A DNA stretch of 5,421 nucleotides, from positions 1 through 5,421 of the forward strand of contig JBBKWX010000004.1 in the NCBI GenBank assembly GCA_037969175.1, written 5' to 3'. The stretch comes from JBBKWX01 sp037969175. Its GTDB lineage: Bacteria > Bacteroidota > Bacteroidia > AKYH767-A > JBBKVM01. Positions 1 through 4,908 of this stretch are shown piece by piece. Positions within the stretch are counted from its first letter, which is position 1. Every line of letters starts with the position of its first letter. The notes beneath the pieces are model-generated. The model was not told where the DNA came from and did not search any database. It was given only the letters and a program-made list of their open reading frames with translations. The position numbers were made by a program, and so were the translations under genes.

Positions 1-219
1 ACACCTGAAGAGAGGTTGGAGCAGCACAAGACCAGATATAGAAATGCAAAAGGTCATAAACTATCTGCGAACATAGCACAAAAATATGGACGTTACCTTC
101 GTCCCAGTTTATACAATCACATAAATCTTCAACCCATGACAAGATCTCAGGCTCTTTTGATGGAAGAAAAATTGGCTCGTGATCTCAGGCGAGAAGGTTA
201 TGCCGTTTGGTCTAATTGA
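1..219 (+). CDS. C-terminal part of a small GIY-YIG-like nuclease-fold protein (5' truncated by window edge)
   Basis: The reading frame is open from base 1 to the TGA at 217-219 and gives 72 residues, beginning TPEERLEQHK. That opening resembles the segment after the GIY-YIG core, where a T-x-x-x-R-x-x-x-H pattern is typical. It continues with a basic stretch (RNAKGHK), a YGRYLRPSLYNHINLQPM segment, then a helix carrying MEEKLARDLRREGYAVW, whose glutamates could supply the catalytic acid of the fold. From memory, small bacterial proteins with a VYVG-type start share this LRPxLYxHxNPM and LRxxGYxVW ending. The N-terminal strands with the two diagnostic tyrosines lie outside the window, so catalytic competence cannot be judged. 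A TTG at 16 could serve as a start, but the homologous sequence upstream of it makes a truncated gene much more likely. It lies 21 bp before the next gene on the same strand. The frame is well supported; the family is moderately so. Confidence 0.6.
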   Translation, partial: TPEERLEQHKTRYRNAKGHKLSANIAQKYGRYLRPSLYNHINLQPMTRSQALLMEEKLARDLRREGYAVWSN

Positions 220-240
220 TCCGAAATTATCAGAATATCT

Positions 241-1005
241 ATGAAATTCATTCTTTGCATTTTTTCTATTCTCATCACATCCTTCGTCTATTCCATAAAG
301 ACACAGAGAGATGATCCTGGTCAAAATATAATATCATTTCAGGATTCCCTTATTCTGGCAAAGTACATAGCAGAACTTGAAAAGGAATATATAGAAATTG
401 ATTATACAATATCCAGAGAAGAAATACAACAGATACTAAGCGAGAGCAGAACAAATATTAGTGATGGTGTAGTTGTATATTCAGCTGACAGCACTTTTAA
501 GATCTTTACTATTGAAGTTGAAGGCTGCGGCGCGTATTGCAACTCAACCTGGTATTCCTGGATACATTATAATTTAGCCAGCTCTTTAGAAATAAATAGA
601 ACTATAGATGTTGCAAATGTTTTGTCAATTCATAACCTACCTGATAAGAAATATCTGATTATCGAAGAAAGCGGTGGAAGACCGGCTTCCGTAATGACTG
701 TATATTGCCAGGCAGCAAATTTGATCTCCTTTTCAAAAGATTCAATGATCTCCCACCCTATTCTTTATCACGAAGAACAGCAATTTGGTTTCTGTCAGGA
801 GAATGGAGTTGAAATGGAAGATCCACCTTATATCAGGTATGATGAAAGTCAGAAAGTAATGAGCTATTTCTATGGGAATAACTATGCCTATAGCTTGGGC
901 TTAGATATAGATACAATTTTTCAGGGGAAGTTTAATTATATCAATGGTAATTTTATCCTGGAATCTGAAAAGGTCATAGTGAACAACAGAGAAGAAAATA
1001 AATGA
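241..1005 (+). CDS. Unrecognised exported protein with four cysteines in the mature part
   Basis: This 254-residue protein belongs to no family I recognise. Residues 1-18 look like a Sec signal peptide: a lysine at 2, a hydrophobic stretch (FILCIFSILITSFV), and a possible cleavage after the serine of VYS. The cysteine at 6 is too early and in the wrong context for a lipoprotein lipobox. The predicted mature part begins with an acidic helical region (about 33-70), followed by beta-rich sequence with aromatic residues. It holds four cysteines, at 96 and 100 (GCGAYC), 156 and 185, which could form two disulphides after export. No catalytic motif is evident. The ATG at 241 is chosen because it places the signal peptide directly at the N-terminus. 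The stop overlaps the start of the DUF1801 gene by 4 bp (ATGA), so the two are probably translated together. The protein is probably periplasmic or secreted; the function is unknown. Confidence 0.8.
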   Translation: MKFILCIFSILITSFVYSIKTQRDDPGQNIISFQDSLILAKYIAELEKEYIEIDYTISREEIQQILSESRTNISDGVVVYSADSTFKIFTIEVEGCGAYCNSTWYSWIHYNLASSLEINRTIDVANVLSIHNLPDKKYLIIEESGGRPASVMTVYCQAANLISFSKDSMISHPILYHEEQQFGFCQENGVEMEDPPYIRYDESQKVMSYFYGNNYAYSLGLDIDTIFQGKFNYINGNFILESEKVIVNNREENK

Positions 1006-1391
1006 CACGATCAATTCCTGAGTTATACGATAGTCTTCTGGAACAGGAAAGGATACTTGTAGACGTATTAAGACAGATCGTTATTGAAACTTTACCTTCC
1101 TATTGCAAAGAAAAATTATCCTACGGCGTACCCTACTTTTATGGTAATCGCGGCATCTGTATCATCTGGCCGGCCTCTGTTCCGCGAGGAGGGATCAAGT
1201 CGGGAGTATTGTTTGGATTTTCACATGGGAATAAATTGAATGATGAAGATCAGTATTTAATACATGGCAATAACAAACAAGTCTTTTACAGGATCTATCA
1301 ATCTCCGGAAGAAATAGACCAGGATGCATTAATTAAATTATTGAAAGAAGCACTTCGAATTGACGGAATGAATAAGGGCAAAATAAAATAG
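1002..1391 (+). CDS. DUF1801 domain-containing protein
   Basis: This 129-residue cytoplasmic protein matches the DUF1801 (YdhG-like) family in length and order of segments. An N-terminal helix (residues 5-31) leads into LPSYCKEKLSYGVPYFYGN at 31-49. The (E)KLSYGVPYF core is the most recognisable family signature. A beta-rich middle follows (ICIIWPASVPRGGIKSGVLFGF, 52-73), then a C-terminal helix near LIKLLKEALRID. The biochemical role of the family is not firmly established, so no reaction is assigned. The start overlaps the stop of the upstream exported-protein gene in ATGA, which implies translational coupling. A 121-bp gap follows before the next gene, so this may be the end of a two-gene unit. 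The family call is fairly secure. Confidence 0.85.
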   Translation: MTRSIPELYDSLLEQERILVDVLRQIVIETLPSYCKEKLSYGVPYFYGNRGICIIWPASVPRGGIKSGVLFGFSHGNKLNDEDQYLIHGNNKQVFYRIYQSPEEIDQDALIKLLKEALRIDGMNKGKIK

Positions 1392-1512
1392 AATAACTTC
1401 TGATAGTTTAAAGCTAATCTAGATACTTTTCTTTTACAATTTTATGCTTTCTAAAATTTGTAAATTAAATCCCCGTTTAATATTTTAATGAAAATAAATA
1501 GAGCCATTTGTA

Positions 1513-2028
1513 ATGAATTATATTAAAGATCTAATTGAAGAATTAAAACTGGAAGCAATTGTTACAAGACGTTATCTAGAGCTTGTACCTTTTGACTCCC
1601 TAGCATATAAACCAAGCGAAAAATCGGAATCTCTTGGAAGATTGGCAGTACACATTGCAGAGATCATCTCTTGGTGGACCTCGGTTGCCGAATCAGATAA
1701 ACTTGACTTTAAACAATTCGAACCACAGACCTTTAGTACTAAATCAGAGTTACTAAGCTATTTTGATCAATTACTAAATGATGCATTAAATTCATTAAGT
1801 AAACTTTCGGAAAAAGACCTGATCAAGGACTGGTCGATGGTTTATGGAAAACAAGTTCTATTTACATTGACAAAAAATCAGGTTTTTAGACTATTTTGCA
1901 TGAATCATTTTGTACACCATCGTGCACAGTTAGGAGTTTATTTTCGTATGTTAGATATTATGGTCCCGGCCACTTATGGTCCTTCAGCAGATGATGATCA
2001 TATAATCCTGATCAATCCATTCAATTGA
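1513..2028 (+). CDS. DinB/YfiT-fold protein, putative metal-dependent
   Basis: This 171-residue protein has the length and motif spacing of the DinB (DNA damage-inducible/YfiT-like) four-helix-bundle family. The expected metal-binding histidines are present: H47 in the second helix (LAVHIAEIISWW) and H132 with H136 in the late-helix motif NHFVHHRAQL, the typical N-H-x-x-H-H-R-x-Q-L. Sequence before H47 (LAYKPSEKSESLGRLAVH) fits the usual 'KP-x-x-x-S-x-G-x-L-x-x-H' pattern. Characterised relatives include thiol-dependent S-transferases and hydrolases, but nothing here reveals the substrate. It is cytoplasmic, with no signal peptide. The ATG at 1513 follows an AT-rich leader with no Shine-Dalgarno. 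The gene is the first of four closely spaced + strand genes and lies 47 bp before the VOC gene. The fold and metal site are well supported; the reaction is unknown. Confidence 0.9.
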   Translation: MNYIKDLIEELKLEAIVTRRYLELVPFDSLAYKPSEKSESLGRLAVHIAEIISWWTSVAESDKLDFKQFEPQTFSTKSELLSYFDQLLNDALNSLSKLSEKDLIKDWSMVYGKQVLFTLTKNQVFRLFCMNHFVHHRAQLGVYFRMLDIMVPATYGPSADDDHIILINPFN

Positions 2029-2075
2029 TCTTGTTTTAACAATACCAATTGTTCAATATTTTAAATTATAACATC

Positions 2076-2447
2076 ATGAAACTAGGTGCATTCTCAATTA
2101 GTTTAAGTGTAAAAGACATAAACGTTTCTAAAGCATTCTATGAAAAATTAGGATTTACTATTTTTGCAGGTGCCTTGGAACAAAATTATCTCATCATGAA
2201 GAACGGAGATGCTCTGATCGGTCTATTTCAGGAGATGTTTGAAAATAACATTATTACATTTAATCCGGGATGGGATCAGAATGCAGGAAACGTAGAAAAC
2301 TTTCATGATGTAAGAACGATACAAAAACATCTTAAGAGTAAAGACATTAAACTAGAAAGCGAAGCAGATGAGAACACAGCCGGACCTGCAAGCATCGTTC
2401 TGGTTGATCCTGATGGGAATTCAATTTTGATAGATCAGCATGTTTAA
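2076..2447 (+). CDS. VOC (glyoxalase/bleomycin-resistance fold) family protein
   Basis: This 123-residue protein is a single vicinal-oxygen-chelate domain pair. The first beta-alpha-beta unit reads SLSVKDINVSKAFYEKLGF (residues 9-27), the hallmark opening. The last strand ends VLVDPDGNSILIDQHV, with the typical DPDGN turn. The start is set at the ATG at 2076 rather than a TTG at 2049, because family members begin a few residues before this strand and the extra nine residues (MFNILNYNI) look like translated AT-rich leader. Two usual metal-ligand positions seem replaced: S7 stands where the first-strand histidine is often found, and the last strand has D120 rather than glutamate. Classical glyoxalase I chemistry is therefore unlikely. 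A small-molecule binding or unusual lyase/transferase role is possible. The stop codon abuts the ATG of the next gene with no gap, suggesting coupled translation. Confidence 0.9.
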   Translation: MKLGAFSISLSVKDINVSKAFYEKLGFTIFAGALEQNYLIMKNGDALIGLFQEMFENNIITFNPGWDQNAGNVENFHDVRTIQKHLKSKDIKLESEADENTAGPASIVLVDPDGNSILIDQHV

Positions 2448-2915
2448 ATGACCCATATGGATAATAACGATATTTTAAGAAGGATTCGCTTTTTATCAGA
2501 TCTTGGAGATGCTGATATGATAGAAATATTTGCACTGGCTGATGATGTAGTTAGCAGATCAGATATCAGTGATTGGCTCAAGAAGGAAGATGACCCTGCG
2601 TACAAGATAATGCCTGATCTGAAACTTGCTACATTTTTAAATGGTCTGATCAATTATAAAAGAGGAAAAAGAGAAGGCGAACAACCAAAACCAGAAACGC
2701 AATTAAATAATAATCTTATTCTAAGAAAAATAAAGATCGCTTATAATCTAAGTACGGATGAGATCATTGACTTATTTAATCATATAGATAAAAAAATAAG
2801 TGCGCATGAATTGAGTGCGTTTTTAAGAAATCCTGAGCATGCAAAATACAGAGCGTGCAATGATCAATACCTCCGAAACTTGCTGCAGGGTATGCAAAAA
2901 ATGATAGAAAGATAA
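2448..2915 (+). CDS. DUF1456 family protein (YehS-like), two repeats
   Basis: The 155-residue product consists of two copies of the DUF1456 repeat. Copy one runs from NNDILRRIRF (residues 6-15) through SRSDISDWLKKEDDPAY (36-52) to LATFLNGLI (60-68). Copy two runs from NNLILRKIKI (88-97) through SAHELSAFLRNP (118-129) to YLRNLLQGM (141-149). A charged linker (KRGKREGEQPKPETQ, 71-85) joins them. This organisation and length match E. coli YehS, whose function is not established; helical, nucleic-acid-binding-like folds have been suggested for such proteins, but nothing here proves it. Two starts are possible: the ATG at 2448, directly against the upstream stop, and the ATG at 2457, which gives MDNNDILRRI and is closer to the usual family N-terminus. 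It ends 27 bp before the acyltransferase gene. The second copy has drifted more (RNPEHAKY against KKEDDPAY). Confidence 0.9.
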   Translation: MTHMDNNDILRRIRFLSDLGDADMIEIFALADDVVSRSDISDWLKKEDDPAYKIMPDLKLATFLNGLINYKRGKREGEQPKPETQLNNNLILRKIKIAYNLSTDEIIDLFNHIDKKISAHELSAFLRNPEHAKYRACNDQYLRNLLQGMQKMIER

Positions 2916-2942
2916 TAACAGGTCAAGGTCTTAGATCCGGAA

Positions 2943-4277
2943 ATGCTATATAGATTGATCAGGAAATTATTCAAGATTGCAATAGCAATTTTCTTTAAGA
3001 AGATCGTAGTAAGCGGCAAAAATAATATTCCGGCATCCGGTCCTGTTATCATAGTTAGTAATCATCCGAATACATTTCTTGATCCTCTGCTTGTAGCAAC
3101 TGTGATGAAACGCAGAATCGGTTTTGTTGCAAATGCAAGTATCTATTCCGTAAAGCTTCTGACACCCATTTTTGATTACTTCCATGTACTTCCTGTCTAC
3201 AGACAAAAAGATGTATCACCGGGAGAAACACCGGATAATTCAAAAGCTTTTGCAAAGTGTCATGCGTATTTATTAAAAGGAAAAACACTGCTTATTTTTC
3301 CGGAGGGCAGCAGTTACCATGAACTTAAGCTAAGAGAAATAAAAACAGGGAGCGCAAGGATAGCATTGAGTTTTGAAGATCTCTCAAATTTTGAAAGCGG
3401 ATTAAAAATATTACCTGTAACCTTGGATTATTCCGACTCATTGCAGTTCCAGAGTATGATTTCCATTATTATTAATCCTGCAATTTCCGTTGCTGATTAC
3501 GCCAATACATTTATTTATAATGAAGAAAAATGCGTAGATGAATTGACCGAGGACATTCGTTTGAGTTTGGCAAGGAATATTCCGCAAACCACCGGTAAAG
3601 CACAGGAGGAATATCTTATCCAAGCTCATAAGTTTTACACTACATACGCGGAGCCCGCTGCAGATCTGTATATCAATCCAAAGCGCTCCTTAGCGCTACG
3701 TAGTCAGCTTTCTAAAGCATTAAAGCATATTTCAACTTCCAATGAACAACTTTATTCAGATATACAAAAAGAGATCTTTAATTATTTTGAAGAGATCAGA
3801 TATCAAAAACTAACAGCAGGATTTTTTACAGAAGAGTTTCAACACAAAAACAAATTCCTCGTTTTATCTGGATATCTTTTTTCATTCCTCATCATGATTC
3901 CCTTCTATTTTGTAGGGTTGATCACAAATTATCTCCCTTATATTTTACCTGCTAAGATCTTCAAAGCTCTGAAAATGGAGATCGAATATAAATCATCCGT
4001 TCAATTAGTTATAGGGATCTTTACATTCCCTCTATTCTATTTCTTAAACATCTATCTCTTTAGATCATTCATAAGTAATGATCCATACTTTACCATTCTG
4101 TTTTTGATCGCAATGCCTATTACCGGCTATTTTGCAATGTATTATTGGACCGAATTAAAACGATTTTCAAGGGTTGTCCAGTTTTACTTTTTTCTGAAGA
4201 AAGAAAAAAATAGAGAAATTCTAGTCATGCGGGATGAGATCTTGAAAAAAATAGTAGAGGCGAGATCAAAATTGTAA
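2943..4277 (+). CDS. PlsC-type phospholipid/glycerol-phosphate acyltransferase with C-terminal membrane helices
   Basis: This 444-residue protein carries the motifs of the lysophospholipid/glycerol-phosphate acyltransferase superfamily, which transfers acyl chains to a glycerophosphate hydroxyl at the inner membrane. Motif I is SNHPNTFLDPLL (39-50), with catalytic H41 and acid D47. Motif II is VLPVYR (82-87), with R87. Motif III is IFPEGSS (118-124), followed by LKLREIKTGSARIAL (128-142). Motif IV is around ILPVTLDY (156-163). The H-to-D spacing is five residues rather than the four of classic HX4D enzymes; I recall this NHPN(S/T)FLD form from a Bacteroidota subfamily and a related HX5D form from yeast Gpt2/Sct1. 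The N-terminus is amphipathic and basic. After a soluble region (about 190-300), three hydrophobic segments follow near 305-330, 351-375 and 381-402, then a charged tail. The domain is longer than a typical 240-residue PlsC. It is the last gene of the + strand run. Whether it uses glycerol-3-phosphate or a lysophospholipid cannot be told. Confidence 0.9.
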   Translation: MLYRLIRKLFKIAIAIFFKKIVVSGKNNIPASGPVIIVSNHPNTFLDPLLVATVMKRRIGFVANASIYSVKLLTPIFDYFHVLPVYRQKDVSPGETPDNSKAFAKCHAYLLKGKTLLIFPEGSSYHELKLREIKTGSARIALSFEDLSNFESGLKILPVTLDYSDSLQFQSMISIIINPAISVADYANTFIYNEEKCVDELTEDIRLSLARNIPQTTGKAQEEYLIQAHKFYTTYAEPAADLYINPKRSLALRSQLSKALKHISTSNEQLYSDIQKEIFNYFEEIRYQKLTAGFFTEEFQHKNKFLVLSGYLFSFLIMIPFYFVGLITNYLPYILPAKIFKALKMEIEYKSSVQLVIGIFTFPLFYFLNIYLFRSFISNDPYFTILFLIAMPITGYFAMYYWTELKRFSRVVQFYFFLKKEKNREILVMRDEILKKIVEARSKL

Positions 4278-4353
4278 TTCAAATCTATTGTAGCCCGGAA
4301 TAAATTTTAGTTTTTTTAAAAGACCTTCTTTTTAACCACAGAGGCCTCAGTCC

Positions 4354-4380
4354 CGCACGTGCGCATGTGCGCATGTGCGT
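4354..4380. repeat. 27-bp alternating pyrimidine-purine tract that is also a near-perfect inverted repeat
   Basis: Every step from 4354 to 4380 alternates pyrimidine and purine, made of CG, CA/TG and AT steps; the alternation breaks at both ends (CC before, TC after). It includes two copies of the 8-mer gcgcatgt (4361-4368 and 4369-4376) and the palindrome cgcacgtgcg (4354-4363). It also folds: 4354-4364 pairs with 4369-4379 around the 4-base loop atgt, giving 11 pairs with a single G-T (G-U in RNA) wobble. It is far more GC-rich than its surroundings. No T-run follows on either strand, so it is not a standard intrinsic terminator. Confidence 0.8.
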
Positions 4381-4401
4381 CAAGCTAAAATATTAAATAA
4401 A

Positions 4402-4439
4402 ACCACTAAGAGCACGTAGGTCACAAGTTTCACTAAGAT
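4402..4439 (+). repeat. Left arm of an inverted-arm element: four CAC-starting 9-bp units
   Basis: Four 9-bp units in exact phase start with CAC at 4404, 4413, 4422 and 4431: CACTAAGAG, CACGTAGGT, CACAAGTTT and CACTAAGAT. The first is preceded by AC, giving ACCACTAAG at 4402-4410. The motifs ACCACTAAG, TCACAAG and CACTAAG recur on the opposite strand in the right arm at 4578-4615. From memory, arrays starting AACCACTAAG or AACCACAGAG occur in intergenic regions of several bacterial groups including Bacteroidota; I could not check this. Function is unknown. Confidence 0.65.
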
Positions 4440-4577
4440 ATCATTACGAGAATATCACTTCTAATTTGAAATTAATTTTTTTGTGTTTGTCCTTGTTCAC
4501 CATCTGGTAGACATTATATTTTGAACAAATCTACTACAAAATAAAGGAAATAATAAATCTGCGGAATATGCATTTAT

Positions 4578-4615
4578 TCCTTAGTGTAACTATGTGTTCT
4601 TGTGACCTTAGTGGT
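4578..4615 (-). repeat. Right arm of the inverted-arm element
   Basis: Read on the minus strand from 4615, this begins ACCACTAAG and continues in CAC-starting units beginning at 4613 (CACTAAGGT), 4604 (CACAAGAAC), 4596 (CACATAG) and 4586 (CACTAAGGA), so spacing is 9, 8 and 10 bp. ACCACTAAG, TCACAAG and CACTAAG match the left arm in the same order. The arms enclose about 138 bp of AT-rich sequence, in which 4479-4501 looks like a further worn copy on the minus strand (GTGAACAAGGACAAACACAA). No transposase is present, so if this is a mobile unit it is non-autonomous. Confidence 0.6.
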
Positions 4616-4727
4616 AAAAAAAAACATAACAGTTGAGAAAAATAACTGCTATGAAAATGCAGTACAATAAGCCATAGGTTTATAACATTACCCAACATGG
4701 ATAAAGTTAACTTGACGCGTATGCGAG

Positions 4728-4754
4728 ACTTCGGGGCTCTGAGACCTCTGAAGT
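4728..4754. repeat. 27-bp imperfect palindrome
   Basis: The stretch starts acttcgggg and ends cctctgaagt. The outer nine positions on each side pair with two G-T wobbles, leaving a 9-base centre (ctctgagac) in which three further pairs are possible beyond a C-C mismatch, though the tip is then too tight. It is GC-richer than the flanks. It lies between the inverted-arm element and the terminator and is not followed by a T-run on either strand. It could be a hairpin, a dyad binding site or a dispersed palindromic repeat. Confidence 0.45.
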
Positions 4755-4856
4755 GAAATCAGCCCGGATTTTCTTGTAGAAAAGTACTTATGATGCAATG
4801 CGACAGGATTTGAAACCCGATTCAGGAAAGCAATGACTCAGTCCTATCAATTAGAC

Positions 4857-4891
4857 AAAAAAAGGGATCCCTTACTCAAAGGATCCCTTTT
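4857..4891 (-). terminator. Intrinsic terminator for the minus strand fibre gene
   Basis: Bases 4860-4870 (aaaagggatcc) and 4881-4891 (ggatccctttt) form a perfect 11-bp stem around a 10-base loop. On the minus strand the stem leads into seven T's (complement of the A-run 4857-4863). It starts 17 bp after the stop codon of the minus strand gene, exactly where its terminator should be. On the + strand the stem is followed only by tcac beyond its own T's, so termination there should be weak. Confidence 0.9.
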
Positions 4892-4908
4892 CACTTACGA
4901 GAAAATTT

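Larger units (their letters stand above)
4278..4908. other. 631-bp convergent intergenic region without a credible gene, rich in repeats
   Basis: This stretch separates the stop of the + strand acyltransferase gene from the stop of the minus strand fibre gene. No open frame in it looks coding. It begins with AT-rich sequence (4278-4330), then AACCACAGAG (4334-4343) and the 8-bp palindrome gaggcctc (4341-4348), which runs into the alternating pyrimidine-purine tract. A 214-bp inverted-arm element follows (4402-4615). A run of nine A's (4616-4624) flanks its right end. The final part (4631-4856) is less AT-rich in places and holds an imperfect palindrome at 4728-4754. The minus strand terminator closes the region. 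I saw no convincing intrinsic terminator for the + strand acyltransferase transcript. Confidence 0.8.

Noticed and set aside
1451..1460. Bacteroidota-type -7 promoter element (TAnnTTTG) before the DinB gene
   Set aside because: The sequence ctaaaatttg is one base off in spacing and has no convincing TTTG box at the expected upstream distance, so a promoter in the 1392-1512 gap remains plausible but unplaced.
2049..2075. Upstream TTG start for the VOC gene
   Set aside because: The nine added residues resemble translated AT-rich leader, and the family normally begins near the ATG at 2076.
2864..3288. Several minus strand open frames opposite the acyltransferase gene
   Set aside because: They are antisense to clear acyltransferase motifs and have cysteine-, asparagine- and tyrosine-rich compositions typical of shadow frames.
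4300..4330. T-rich stretch after the acyltransferase stop as a terminator
   Set aside because: There are T-runs, but only weak A/T pairing before them and no GC stem.
4354..4380. Hairpin as intrinsic terminator of the acyltransferase gene
   Set aside because: The stem is strong, but caagctaaaa follows on the + strand and ggactgaggc on the minus strand. Neither has a T-run.
4402..4615. CRISPR-like repeat array
   Set aside because: Units are only about 9 bp, directly adjacent without spacers, degenerate and inverted between arms. No cas gene is nearby.
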